A stretch of 64,000 bases of DNA from Planomonospora sp. ID82291 (GCF_015711645.1 NZ_JABTEX010000006.1:1-64000), one strand, 5' to 3'; positions 40,518 to 48,295 are shown, numbered from the stretch's first letter. The notes: a model not told the origin generated them from the letters alone. A program made the numbers and translations.

Positions 40518-40544
40518 GATATATGATAGTTAATAAAGCGGCAA
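40518..40544 (-). promoter_or_regulatory. TTAAC-type promoter
   Basis: Minus strand: -35 TTGCCG (40539-40544), 15-nt spacer with ATTAAC, -10 TATATC (40518-40523). The leader (40443-40517) lacks the clear consensus hairpin. It is back to back with the plus-strand promoter at 40584, so this is a divergent control region. Confidence 0.7.
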
Positions 40545-40583
40545 CTCCAGGGCGAAGGGTGGCGGATCTTTCATCAATGCACT

Positions 40584-40631
40584 ATTAACTATCTTGTACT
40601 GTAATATGCATGAGGGAATGGTCCTGCATGC
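40584..40631 (+). promoter_or_regulatory. TTAAC-type promoter with leader stem-loop
   Basis: ATTAAC at 40584-40589 and -10 TGTACT at 40595-40600; the -35 (TCAATG) is weak. The hairpin 40608-40631 pairs GCATG with CATGC and GG with CC around GAATGGT. It drives the 40652 gene. Confidence 0.6.
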
Positions 40632-40651
40632 CGTCGCCGGAGGATCCGCCC

Positions 40652-40948
40652 GTGAGCTCCACCCCCCTCAAGTCCGCCCCCCGCTCGCGGCGCCATGTCC
40701 AGTCCCCCGGGACGGCGCGCACAGCCAGGCGCCGCTTCGCCCCTCATGCCGACCCGGCCTGCCCGGCCTGCGGGGCTCTCGACCCGGGCCTGCTGGCCGA
40801 GGGCCCCGACGAGGAGGGGCCCGTCTTCACCAGTTGCTGCGGCGCCGACCCTGTGGCGTTCACCTGCGGTACGTACTACGTGCACGCCTACCTGTCGCCC
40901 GACGGCGACCAGCCCGAGCGGTGCCCGCACTGCGGCACCTGCCTGTGA
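40652..40948 (+). CDS. Zinc-ribbon-type small protein
   Basis: 98 residues from GTG at 40652 behind GGAGGATCCGCCC (ATG at 40610 is an alternative but lies in the leader hairpin). CPACGALDPG, a CC pair and CPHCGTCL give two CxxC knuckles at the ends of the protein. It may bind zinc and nucleic acid. Function unknown. Confidence 0.55.
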   Translation: MSSTPLKSAPRSRRHVQSPGTARTARRRFAPHADPACPACGALDPGLLAEGPDEEGPVFTSCCGADPVAFTCGTYYVHAYLSPDGDQPERCPHCGTCL

Positions 40949-41024
40949 ACGTGCCGGCGGCGGGGCACCGGCACTCCGCCCCCGCCGCCGGCTCCGCTCT
41001 CCACCTGCGTCGAAAGGACAGCGC

Positions 41025-41141
41025 ATGCCCACCTACGAAGGCCCTGCCGTCATCACCGAGGACGGCTGAGTCCTCATCGACGGCCAGCAGGTCTCCATAA
41101 CCGCCGTCACCGTTCCCGGTGACCACGACGGCGACGAGTGA
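41025..41141 (+). pseudogene. Small gene with in-frame TGA
   Basis: A 39-codon frame from ATG 41025 behind GAAAGGACAGCGC has TGA as codon 15 (41067-41069) and then reads on sensibly (VLIDGQQVSITAVTVP) to a second stop. GPAVIT before the TGA also occurs in the intact 39-codon gene at 50549. TGA for TGG by one mutation or readthrough would both explain it. Confidence 0.4.
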
Positions 41142-41173
41142 CCCGCCAGACCTCCTCCTGGAAAGGACCCGCT

Positions 41174-41644
41174 ATGGGCAGCAAGATCGAGCATCCGGCC
41201 GAGGGGCGCATCGAGGCGGCATTCTCGGGTGCGTGCCCGACGTCGCCCGACTGGACGATCGACAGTGCCGGATTCTGCACCGGGTACGGGTGGGACTGCG
41301 CTGACTACAGGCTCGAGTCCTCCGGCGGAACGCTGGCGGTCAGCTCGCCCGCCCCTGGCCGTGGGGCCGTCACCGTGGAGATCGGCGGCCGTAGGTGCAC
41401 GCTGCCGCCGGACGGCCGCGCCCGGCTGGCCGGCATGCTCGCGCTGGCGCACGGCCCGGAGACCGCCGGCGTGCTCAACCTCGACGCCGTGGAGCAGGTG
41501 TATCTGCATGTCGCCTTCGGTGGCGGCCGGGCTGTGCTCACGGTATATGAGGATGCCGCGGTCGCCGGGGCGCGCGTCACCATCCTGGGCGAGGCCTGCG
41601 GGCGGGTGTGCGATGCGCTGACCGGCGCGGAGGCCGGACGGTAG
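41174..41644 (+). CDS. Unknown phage protein
   Basis: 156 residues from the ATG at 41174 behind GAAAGGACCCGCT. Beta-rich (GAVTVEIGGRRCTLPPDGRA, VEQVYLHVAFGGGRAVLTVY) with four Cys. It ends in CGRVCDALTG. No known domain. Confidence 0.5.
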   Translation: MGSKIEHPAEGRIEAAFSGACPTSPDWTIDSAGFCTGYGWDCADYRLESSGGTLAVSSPAPGRGAVTVEIGGRRCTLPPDGRARLAGMLALAHGPETAGVLNLDAVEQVYLHVAFGGGRAVLTVYEDAAVAGARVTILGEACGRVCDALTGAEAGR

Positions 41645-41727
41645 GAGACCGCCAGGCGTCGGCGAACCTGATGAAACAGCGGGCCCCGCCCCTTCCGGGG
41701 GCGGGGCCCACAGTCGTTGATGACCAT

Positions 41728-41788
41728 TCGACATCGCTATTAACTCTCATATACTATTTTCTCGTAGGTTTAGGGGAAGTGGTCCCCT
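41728..41788 (+). promoter_or_regulatory. TTAAC-type promoter with leader stem-loop
   Basis: -35 TCGACA (41728-41733), 16-nt spacer with ATTAAC, -10 TATACT (41750-41755). Hairpin 41772-41788 has arms AGGGG/CCCCT and loop AAGTGGT. It drives 41813-43106. Confidence 0.75.
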
Positions 41789-41812
41789 GGCTCGCCCGGC
41801 AGAAGGGAACCC

Positions 41813-42049
41813 GTGAGCATGCCGATCCGCGACGAGATCGCCGAGATGGGAGAGGTCAACCGCCTCGTGCGCAACCTCGTTGTCGAAGCCCTGGCCGACC
41901 AGAACGGACGCTCCGCGGACGGTCTGCACGTCGAGACCGCCCGCCCGCACGACAACCCCGCCGCCCTCACGTGCGTGGTCGTCCACCCCGACGGAAGCAA
42001 GTCCACCGCGCTGATCTCGGTCGAGTTCGTCGACTGGGACGCCCACTAA
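41813..42049 (+). CDS. Unknown small phage protein
   Basis: 78 residues from GTG at 41813 behind AGAAGGGAACCC. A helical start (RDEIAEMGEVNRLVRNLVVE) then a beta part (LTCVVVHPDGSKSTALISVE). First gene after its promoter and leader. Confidence 0.5.
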   Translation: MSMPIRDEIAEMGEVNRLVRNLVVEALADQNGRSADGLHVETARPHDNPAALTCVVVHPDGSKSTALISVEFVDWDAH

Positions 42050-42112
42050 CTTCCCCGCCCCGCGGGGAGGGGCACCCTCCCCTCCCCGCCCTTTCCCCTC
42101 CCGGAGGCTCTC

Positions 42113-42532
42113 ATGGCCGGCACCTACACCCTCGCACCCCTGACCTTCGACCCCAGCAAGCAGTACGACTGGAGCGACCTGGTCAACTCCATGCCGGTCA
42201 CCATCGCGCTCAAGGCCCACATCGGCGACGCCGCCGAAGGCGACACCTTCGCCCTGCTGCGCCACCACGACGGCCGCTACGGCCTGTCCGTGTTCGGCTG
42301 GGCGTCCTGCTCGGAGTGCGACGTCCTGAAGGGCTGCAAGACCCTGGACGACCTCACCGAGGTGCGTGACAACGTGTGGAACGGCATCCACTGGGAGGAC
42401 AACGCCACCGCCCTGCTCGCCTACCTCGACAACACGGACCTGGCGCTGAAGTGGTGGGGCCACACCGTTGGCGGGCGGGACTTCGCCGCCCAGGCCAAGC
42501 GGCACCTCGTGCGGCTCGCCACCGCCTCATGA
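42113..42532 (+). CDS. Unknown phage protein with CxxC
   Basis: 139 residues behind CCCGGAGGCTCTC. It contains FGWASCSECDVLKGC and a Trp-rich end (DLALKWWGHTVGGRDF). Metal binding is possible. No family recognised. Confidence 0.5.
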   Translation: MAGTYTLAPLTFDPSKQYDWSDLVNSMPVTIALKAHIGDAAEGDTFALLRHHDGRYGLSVFGWASCSECDVLKGCKTLDDLTEVRDNVWNGIHWEDNATALLAYLDNTDLALKWWGHTVGGRDFAAQAKRHLVRLATAS

Positions 42533-42632
42533 CCTCGCGGCGTGCCGTCCCGTACCATGATCACCTGCCCCAGAACGGCGCGCCGCCCCTCGTCTCCTCA
42601 CCCGTGCGTCCCCGCCAGCAAGGAGCTGCCCC

Positions 42633-43106
42633 GTGGCCCGCACCCAGCCGACCCGCTACACCGAGAAAGCCGCCTGGGACTATGCCGAGCCGAGCCGTAC
42701 GGCGCCCGCCCCCACCGTCACTTTCGACGGCCAGCGCGCCGTCCTGTCCGGCGTCAGGTTCCAGCACACCGACCACTGCTGGGGGTGCCGCTACTACATC
42801 ACCGCCTACACCGAGAACGGCACGGTCGAGATCGAGCTGAAGACGAGCCGGGCCGGCGCGACCGCCTGGCAGCGGCGCGAGGCGCCCGGCAGCCATCCCT
42901 CGCCCCCGTCCGCCTGCCCGTGGTGCGAGCGGGCCGAGCCGCTGCCGGCCCGCTCCGCGTTCGCCGGCGCGCTGCCGTCGGGCGGCGCGAGCGGCTGCCC
43001 CGCAGGCGGCACCATCTACCCGGCGGAGCAGGCCGCCTACGACTACCTGCGCGCGACTTTCCCCACCCTGGCCGCGGCGGCCGACAGAGCGGACGGCATC
43101 CGCTGA
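42633..43106 (+). CDS. Unknown phage protein with two CxxC pairs
   Basis: 157 residues from GTG at 42633 behind AAGGAGCTGCCCC. CWGCRYY near residue 50 and CPWCERA near 93 suggest a zinc site. The flanks are basic and beta-prone. Function unknown. Confidence 0.5.
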   Translation: MARTQPTRYTEKAAWDYAEPSRTAPAPTVTFDGQRAVLSGVRFQHTDHCWGCRYYITAYTENGTVEIELKTSRAGATAWQRREAPGSHPSPPSACPWCERAEPLPARSAFAGALPSGGASGCPAGGTIYPAEQAAYDYLRATFPTLAAAADRADGIR

Positions 43107-43129
43107 CCGGCACCCGCCCGGACCTCGAC

Positions 43130-43189
43130 TGGACTCTTTGTTAACTCTCCTATATTTTTTTTATGTGAGTAAGGGGGAGCGATCCCCTT
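43130..43189 (+). promoter_or_regulatory. TTAAC-type promoter with leader stem-loop (best consensus copy)
   Basis: -35 TGGACT (43130-43135), 15-nt spacer with GTTAAC, -10 TATATT (43151-43156). Hairpin 43171-43189 has arms AAGGGG/CCCCTT and loop GAGCGAT. GGAGG follows 12 nt later. It drives the 43212 gene. Confidence 0.82.
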
Positions 43190-43211
43190 GCCCTTCCCCC
43201 TGGAGGTCCCC

Positions 43212-43529
43212 ATGTCCCGCAAGCGGCCTATCACCACCATGACCCGGATGCGCGCCCTCCTGAGCGCCGACACCGACGCCGGTATCGGCGACTCCAACCC
43301 CGCCGCCGTGACCTTCCTCGCCCTCGACGCCGCCGACCTGCGCAACGGCTGGATCACCCCCGATGCGGCCGTCGCCAACCTCGTCGCCCTGTCCCGGGGA
43401 GCGCTGGCCGTCGAAGACGCCGACGTCATGCTGCGCTACGCCGTCACCCTGCCCGACATCAAGCCCGGCGACTGCTTCACCCAGCCCGCGCTCCCGACGG
43501 TCGACCGCTTCCTCAGCGTCGCCTTCTGA
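43212..43529 (+). CDS. Unknown phage protein
   Basis: 105 residues behind CTGGAGGTCCCC. A basic start (MSRKRPITTMTRMR) is followed by a helical domain (ITPDAAVANLVALSRGALAV) and a short acidic part. No recognised family. Confidence 0.5.
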   Translation: MSRKRPITTMTRMRALLSADTDAGIGDSNPAAVTFLALDAADLRNGWITPDAAVANLVALSRGALAVEDADVMLRYAVTLPDIKPGDCFTQPALPTVDRFLSVAF

Positions 43530-43535
43530 CATCCC

Positions 43536-43565
43536 GCGAGGGCAGGGCGCCCGCCCCGCCCTCGC
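43536..43565 (+). terminator. Intercistronic hairpin
   Basis: GCGAGGGC pairs with GCCCTCGC, with extra GC pairing inside, 7 nt after the 43529 stop. Confidence 0.45.
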
Positions 43566-43605
43566 GCCCCGCCTCTCCCCATCCCTGCTTACGGAGGTCT
43601 TCTCG

Positions 43606-43938
43606 ATGCCCACCCCCCAGCCGGCCGCCGACGCGGCCGCGTCCCGCACCGCCGCGCAGCCGCTGCCCGGGTGGGACCAGGAATCGCCGGTGGTGCGCGG
43701 CGTGTACGCCACCGACGTGCCCGTCTACCGCGTGGTGTGCGACGAGTGCGAGACCTACGTCGGGCCGGTCACCCTCGACATGGACGAGCACGTCCGCGAC
43801 GTCCGCGCACACGAACGCGTCCACGACGCCTGGGCGGACTGGCGCGCCTACATGAGCGTGGAGACCCTGCGTGCTCACCGCGCCGCCCAGCAGGCCGACC
43901 GCGGCCGCTACGACCACCTGCGTCCCCGCCCTCTGTAG
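43606..43938 (+). CDS. Unknown phage protein with zinc-finger-like segment
   Basis: 110 residues from the ATG at 43606 behind CGGAGGTCTTCTC. YRVVCDECETYVGPVTLDMD then HVRDVRAHERVHDAW gives CxxC with downstream His residues, like a C2H2-type knuckle. Possibly DNA or RNA binding. Confidence 0.5.
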   Translation: MPTPQPAADAAASRTAAQPLPGWDQESPVVRGVYATDVPVYRVVCDECETYVGPVTLDMDEHVRDVRAHERVHDAWADWRAYMSVETLRAHRAAQQADRGRYDHLRPRPL

Positions 43939-43994
43939 CCCGCCCGCCGCCGCACCCTTCCTGCCCGATCAGCCGCGAAAGGCAAACACCGATC

Positions 43995-45104
43995 ATGACC
44001 TACACTCCGCCCGCCATCGGCGTCACCTTCACCCCCGCGTCCGGCGGGGGAGGCGTCTTCACCTGGACGGCCCCCCTTCACCTCGACGACCGCCCTCGCA
44101 ACTGGCGGATCATCTGGCAGCCGCACGGCAGCATGAACGTGGCCTGGGACGCCCCCGGCTGGGGCCCCTTCGTCGGCGCCGAGCCCGTCCGCGCGCTGCG
44201 GATGCCGGATGACAGGCCGTTGCCGCAGCGGCTCGACGGTGCTTGGCAGGTGGTGGAGGCGTTCGTCGAATCCGGCGCCTGGACCGCGGGCCTGACCCGC
44301 GAGAGCGGCAGCTTCGCCGTCCACCTGCCGGCCAGATCCCGCTGGAACGTCCAGCGGATCACCGGCGACCAGGCCGTCGCCCCCGCAGGCCGCGCCGTCG
44401 AGGTCACCTTCACGCCGCACCCGCGTGGCGGTTCTTTCACCTGGGCTCTCGACGACCCTGAAGCCCCGCCTTTCGTGCCGTCCGCATGGGAGATCGTCTG
44501 GCGCTCCATCGGCAGCATGACGCTGCTCTGGCACGACGGCAGCGGCATCGGCGGCCAGGCCGCCGTGCGCGTGCTCGACAAGTCGGCACCGCGCACCCTG
44601 GAGGCCGCATGGGAAACGGTCACCGCCCTGGTGGCGACGGGCGACTGGGCGAAGGGGATGCAGCATCACCCCGGCGACCGCTACCTCATCACCACCCCGG
44701 AGCACCCCGCATGGGTCGTCTGCCGCGCCGAGCCGCCGACGTGGGAGAACGCCACCGGTGACCGGCACCCGGCGGCGATCGCGCTGCCGTACGTCCACGT
44801 CGACCGCAACGTCGCCTGGCCGGACGTGGTGCCCGGTCGGCCGTCGGTGTTCCCCCTCGTTGGCGAGCTGCCCGGGCGCGTCCGCGTGGGCGAGTGGGCG
44901 TTCACTCCCGAGCAGGCGGAGGAGTTCGCCGCGGTCATCGCGCTGAAGGCGTTCCAGGCGCGCATGCCCGACCTGGACACCTACACCGAGCTGGCTGCCT
45001 TCCTCGCCGAGGTGATGGCGCCGGATGAGGACGGCGACGTCTGCGAGGCCGAGGCCGTCGCCGAGGCGGTGGTGCGCCGCTACCGGTTGACGGCTCGTTC
45101 CTGA
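43995..45104 (+). CDS. Duplicated GGxFTW-domain protein
   Basis: 369 residues. Residues ~8-130 and ~135-255 are two copies of one domain: VTFTP..GG.FTW, W.I.W....GSM.L.W, then A W..V.A.V..G.W. A third region (~256-369) has a separate helical end (FTPEQAEEFAAVIALKAFQA). The single-domain relative is at 34498-34914. Soluble; function unknown. The ATG at 43995 is behind CGAAAGGCAAACACC. Confidence 0.6.
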   Translation: MTYTPPAIGVTFTPASGGGGVFTWTAPLHLDDRPRNWRIIWQPHGSMNVAWDAPGWGPFVGAEPVRALRMPDDRPLPQRLDGAWQVVEAFVESGAWTAGLTRESGSFAVHLPARSRWNVQRITGDQAVAPAGRAVEVTFTPHPRGGSFTWALDDPEAPPFVPSAWEIVWRSIGSMTLLWHDGSGIGGQAAVRVLDKSAPRTLEAAWETVTALVATGDWAKGMQHHPGDRYLITTPEHPAWVVCRAEPPTWENATGDRHPAAIALPYVHVDRNVAWPDVVPGRPSVFPLVGELPGRVRVGEWAFTPEQAEEFAAVIALKAFQARMPDLDTYTELAAFLAEVMAPDEDGDVCEAEAVAEAVVRRYRLTARS

Positions 45105-45150
45105 GACGCGTGGCGGGTCCCTGGTGGTACGGCCCGCGCCGTGCCACCAG

Positions 45151-45198
45151 TGGACACTATATTAACTCTCATATATTGTTTTTTATGTAGATACGGGA
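45151..45198 (+). promoter_or_regulatory. TTAAC-type promoter, leader hairpin weak
   Basis: -35 TGGACA (45151-45156), 15-nt spacer with ATTAAC, -10 TATATT (45172-45177). The leader (ACGGGAAAGATTCTTGCCG) keeps only traces of the hairpin. It drives 45232 onward. Confidence 0.72.
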
Positions 45199-45231
45199 AA
45201 GATTCTTGCCGCCGAAGACAAGGAGATCGCC

Positions 45232-45432
45232 ATGCTCGACGAGGGCGAGTTCGCCTACCGCCTCGGAACCGCGAAGGACCACCTGGAAGGCCTCGACGTC
45301 ACCGACGCCGAATGGGCGCTCGTGGAAGGCATCCTGCGCGGCGAGCAAGCGGAGGTGTTCCTTCGCCTCCTGTGCAAGGTGCGCGAGGCGGGAGACCTCG
45401 ACGCGACCTGCGGCAAGATCTTCGGCGGCTGA
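45232..45432 (+). CDS. Small acidic helical protein
   Basis: 66 residues behind ACAAGGAGATCGCC, acidic and helical (DEGEFAYRLGTAKDHLEGLD). No domain recognised. Strong hairpin follows. Confidence 0.55.
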   Translation: MLDEGEFAYRLGTAKDHLEGLDVTDAEWALVEGILRGEQAEVFLRLLCKVREAGDLDATCGKIFGG

Positions 45433-45447
45433 TCGCCGCCCTCTCCC

Positions 45448-45473
45448 GGCCGCCGCGCGAACGCGCGGCGGCC
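45448..45473 (+). terminator. Intercistronic hairpin
   Basis: GGCCGCCGCGCG and CGCGCGGCGGCC form a 12-bp stem with a 2-nt apparent loop, 15 nt after a stop. Confidence 0.5.
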
Positions 45474-45514
45474 GCCGCCATTGCCCCTTCCTTCATTCTC
45501 TGGAGTTTTCCGCC

Positions 45515-45766
45515 ATGCCTAGCTACGTCCTCAAGGCCGCCCCCGACGACGACTGCTACGCCATCTTCTCGACCGTCGTCATGGGCGAGACGTTCGCCGG
45601 CACCCGCGACGAAACCGCAGCCGAGCTCGACCGGCGCGGCTGGTCGGCCACTGAGTTGCTGGAGCGCGCCGACCGCACCGGCACCTCCTGCCCCGAGCAG
45701 AGCTTCGGCGCCTGGAACGGACCCGACCCGGTCGTCCTCACCTACACCCTGCCCGGCCTCTCCTGA
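45515..45766 (+). CDS. Unknown small phage protein
   Basis: 83 residues behind CTGGAGTTTTCCGCC. It starts MPSYVLKAAPDDDCYAIFST and has a helical centre (RDETAAELDRRGWSATELLE). Function unknown. Confidence 0.5.
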   Translation: MPSYVLKAAPDDDCYAIFSTVVMGETFAGTRDETAAELDRRGWSATELLERADRTGTSCPEQSFGAWNGPDPVVLTYTLPGLS

Positions 45767-45806
45767 CGCCTGGCCGTGCCGCTGCGGGCAGCGGCACGGC
45801 CAGGCG
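45767..45806 (+). terminator. Strong intercistronic hairpin
   Basis: A 19-bp perfect stem (CGCCTGGCCGTGCCGCTGC with its complement) with a 2-nt apparent loop, starting at the base after the stop codon. Confidence 0.6.
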
Positions 45807-45842
45807 CGCCGCCCCTTCCCCCTCTGAACGAAAGGCCCCGCC

Positions 45843-46616
45843 GTGACCTCCACTCCCACGCCCGCCGTGCCGACCGCCGGCGCGATGGCCGAGCTGACCG
45901 GCCGCCGCGCCGAGCTGGAGACGCTGCTGCGGTATGGCTCCTGGCGCGGCCTGGACGACCCCGGCCACGAGCACGCCGGCGTCCTGGCGCGGCTGCGCCA
46001 GGCGCTGGCCGACTCGGCCCCCGCCGCGCACACCACGCGCACCACCCACTCGTGGAACCGGTCACGCAGGATCAACCGGCGAGGCGCGCTCGTCTACGGC
46101 GACGAGTCGTTTGCCGAGTGCCGGTGCGGCTGGCTGCGCCACGAGGTGACCCGGGCGCTGGCGCGCGGCCTGGCCCGCGCCCACCGGAAGGAGGCGACCC
46201 GGCTGCTGGTGCCGGCCGGCGACGTGGCCGCCATCGCCGAACTGCTGGACCCCTACGGCCTGGACCGGCCGCGCCGGACCTACACCGGCTGGACCGACGA
46301 CGTGAGCCTGCCGAGCGTGTTCCAGGCGAGCCGCTACATCGTGGAGGCGCCCATTGTGGCGGTGGAGCCCCTGCCCTCAGCCGACGCGAGCCTGCCGCGG
46401 GTGCTGCTCACCCTCGCCCACCCAGAGCGGCCGTCGAACCGCGCCGCCCGGCTGCACGTCACCACGGTCGATCTGCGCTACGAGCCGGATCCGCGTTTCG
46501 CACCCCGCGTCATCGCGGGCCTGCCGCCGTTGCCGCCGTGGTCGAACCTGCGCTCGCACACAGACCCGGTGCGGGTGGCGTGGCTGGCCGAGCAGGAGCG
46601 GGCGGCCGCACAGTGA
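45843..46616 (+). CDS. Unknown phage protein
   Basis: 257 residues from GTG at 45843 behind CGAAAGGCCCCGCC. It has a helical N-terminus (MAELTGRRAELETLLRYGSW), FAECRCGWLRHEVTRAL, and a beta-rich middle. No catalytic motif or family recognised. Confidence 0.5.
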   Translation: MTSTPTPAVPTAGAMAELTGRRAELETLLRYGSWRGLDDPGHEHAGVLARLRQALADSAPAAHTTRTTHSWNRSRRINRRGALVYGDESFAECRCGWLRHEVTRALARGLARAHRKEATRLLVPAGDVAAIAELLDPYGLDRPRRTYTGWTDDVSLPSVFQASRYIVEAPIVAVEPLPSADASLPRVLLTLAHPERPSNRAARLHVTTVDLRYEPDPRFAPRVIAGLPPLPPWSNLRSHTDPVRVAWLAEQERAAAQ

Positions 46617-46621
46617 GGTCA

Positions 46622-46648
46622 CCGGGAGCGCAGGGGCGACGCTCCCGG
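46622..46648 (+). terminator. Terminator hairpin
   Basis: A 9-bp perfect stem (CCGGGAGCG/CGCTCCCGG) and 9-nt loop between the 46616 stop and the next promoter. Confidence 0.6.
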
Positions 46649-46655
46649 CCACCCT

Positions 46656-46720
46656 CGACTTCCCCATTTAATTAACTATCATATACTATATAAATGTGAG
46701 TAAGGGGGAGCGATTCCCTT
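46656..46720 (+). promoter_or_regulatory. TTAAC-type promoter with leader stem-loop
   Basis: The spacer carries ATTAAC and the -10 is TATACT (46682-46687); the -35 (TTCCCC) is poor. Hairpin 46702-46720 has arms AAGGG/CCCTT around GGAGCGATT. It drives 46749-47779. Confidence 0.72.
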
Positions 46721-46748
46721 GCTTGGATCCCATCCCTGGAGGACATGA

Positions 46749-47240
46749 ATGCCGCGCCGCAACGTCACCGAGATCGCCGCGCACCACGCCGCCGCTCGCT
46801 ACCACCACAGCCTCGCCGAGGAGCTGATGGACGAGCACACCGACGCCGCGTACTGGTTCGTCATCGCCCGCCACGTCCTGGGCGCCCGCCAGGCGTACAT
46901 CGCCGCCGCCGTCGCCAACGGCACCATTGAGGCCGGTACCGAGCCGACCACCGAGCAGGTGCTCGAGATGTCGATCCTCGGTCAGCGGGTCTACAAGTGG
47001 CTCGCCGCTCTGGCTGACACCGAGATCGTCGCCCTGGCCATCGGGGAGGGCTTCCCCGCGCACCTGGCGCTCATGGTCTCCGCCGGTTCGCTGCGCGCCT
47101 GGCTGAACCCCGCCTACGGCGAGGCCGCCAACCAGACCAACCCGATGGCCGCCGCGCTCCGCCGCTACGCCGAGAAGTACTCCGGCCTGGTGGAGGACGG
47201 GACCGTGCTCGCGGCCGCCTCCGCCTCCGTGCCCGCCTGA
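46749..47240 (+). CDS. Unknown helical phage protein
   Basis: 163 residues behind CTGGAGGACATGA. Largely helical (HHAAARYHHSLAEELMDEHT, RAWLNPAYGEAANQTNPMAA). Soluble. No family recognised. Confidence 0.5.
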   Translation: MPRRNVTEIAAHHAAARYHHSLAEELMDEHTDAAYWFVIARHVLGARQAYIAAAVANGTIEAGTEPTTEQVLEMSILGQRVYKWLAALADTEIVALAIGEGFPAHLALMVSAGSLRAWLNPAYGEAANQTNPMAAALRRYAEKYSGLVEDGTVLAAASASVPA

Positions 47241-47253
47241 CCATCCGCCTCCG

Positions 47254-47284
47254 CTCTGCCCCGGCACGCCGTGCCGGGGCAGAG
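47254..47284 (+). terminator. Intercistronic hairpin
   Basis: A 14-bp perfect stem (CTCTGCCCCGGCAC with its complement) and 3-nt loop, 13 nt after the 47240 stop. Confidence 0.55.
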
Positions 47285-47303
47285 CCCTTCCCGAGAGGTG
47301 TCC

Positions 47304-47444
47304 ATGAACCTCCTCCCTCCCTGCACGATCTGCGACGCCGAAGCCGGACGGGTGTGCCGCTTCGAGCACTCCTTGCCGGCTGTCGAGCCCCACCCCGCCC
47401 TGCTGCCCCCAGGGCGGAGGCCTCCGCTGGAGACGACATGCTGA
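47304..47444 (+). CDS. Small Cys protein
   Basis: 46 residues behind CGAGAGGTGTCC, starting MNLLPPCTICDAEAGRVC, so CxxC plus a third Cys and a His. It overlaps the next gene by 7 nt. Possibly a one-knuckle zinc protein. Confidence 0.5.
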   Translation: MNLLPPCTICDAEAGRVCRFEHSLPAVEPHPALLPPGRRPPLETTC

Positions 47445-47779
47445 GCCTGAACGAGACCGTCACGAACAGCCGCGCCCGCCGCAGGCTGAGCGCTGACGAG
47501 ATCATGATGAACGGCCGCGTATACCGGCCCACCGTCTACCCCGTGCCCGGCGTCATCTCCGCCCGCGCCAACGCGGTGTTCGCCGCCGCGCCGGGCTCGC
47601 CTGAACGCGAGGACGCGCTCGCCCGCTTCAACCGCTACTACCGCGTCGACCGGCGTACGGCGTTCCGCCTGGCTCGCAGCATGCACCTGCGTCCCCGCCG
47701 GTACGCCCAACTGGAGGCCGAGCGGATCGCCGCCCAGCGGATCGCCGACTGCCGGGCGTTCGGCTGCTGCGACGTGTGA
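47438..47779 (+). CDS. Unknown basic phage protein
   Basis: 113 residues from the ATG at 47438 behind CTGGAGACGAC. Basic and helical at the C-terminus (NRYYRVDRRTAFRLARSMHL), ending CRAFGCCDV. It may bind nucleic acid, by composition only. Confidence 0.5.
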   Translation: MLSLNETVTNSRARRRLSADEIMMNGRVYRPTVYPVPGVISARANAVFAAAPGSPEREDALARFNRYYRVDRRTAFRLARSMHLRPRRYAQLEAERIAAQRIADCRAFGCCDV

Positions 47780-47837
47780 CCCCCGCATCCGCCCGCTTGC
47801 GGCTGACCTGGCCGGATAGCGGGCAGATAGGCGCAAG

Positions 47838-47899
47838 TGGACTCCTTTATTAACTCTCTTATATTCTTTTCATGTGAGCAAGGGGAAGCGATTCCTTGC
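47838..47899 (+). promoter_or_regulatory. TTAAC-type promoter with leader stem-loop
   Basis: -35 TGGACT (47838-47843), 16-nt spacer with ATTAAC, -10 TATATT (47860-47865). Hairpin 47878-47899 has arms GCAAGG/CCTTGC around GGAAGCGATT. It drives 47922 to ~50421. Confidence 0.8.
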
Positions 47900-47921
47900 C
47901 GTATGAGCCCAGGAGGACACC

Positions 47922-48230
47922 GTGACCACGACTGCCACCATCGCCGCCGTCGCCCCCGTGACCGTTGAGCACCCCGGCGGCATCACCGAGACCTACCACC
48001 CGCGGGGCGGCGGTCACGTCTTCCACGCCCCCGAGGTGAAAGGCACCCGCGACGGCGTCAAGATCACCGTCCACCCCTTCTCGTACTACGTGGGGCACGC
48101 CTACCGCCGCGCCGGTGACCCGTACAACCCCGTCAGGTTCGAGCACACCGTGAGCAGCTGGAGCGGCGTCGAGGAGATGCGCGCCTCCGCCCTGCACCAG
48201 TTGGCCCGCTACATCGAGAACGGCATCTGA
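47922..48230 (+). CDS. Unknown phage protein
   Basis: 102 residues from GTG at 47922 behind CAGGAGGACACC. Beta-rich (TVEHPGGITETYHPRGGGHV), with KITVHPFSYYVGHAYRRAGD. No family recognised. Confidence 0.5.
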   Translation: MTTTATIAAVAPVTVEHPGGITETYHPRGGGHVFHAPEVKGTRDGVKITVHPFSYYVGHAYRRAGDPYNPVRFEHTVSSWSGVEEMRASALHQLARYIENGI

Positions 48231-48245
48231 CCCTTTCCCTGCCTT

Positions 48246-48263
48246 CCCGCCCGCTCGGGCGGG
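48246..48263 (+). terminator. Intercistronic hairpin
   Basis: CCCGCCCG and CGGGCGGG pair with a 2-nt apparent loop, 16 nt after the 48230 stop. Confidence 0.45.
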
Positions 48264-48295
48264 GAGGCGCTCTCACCCCGAGGAGACCAGCCACC

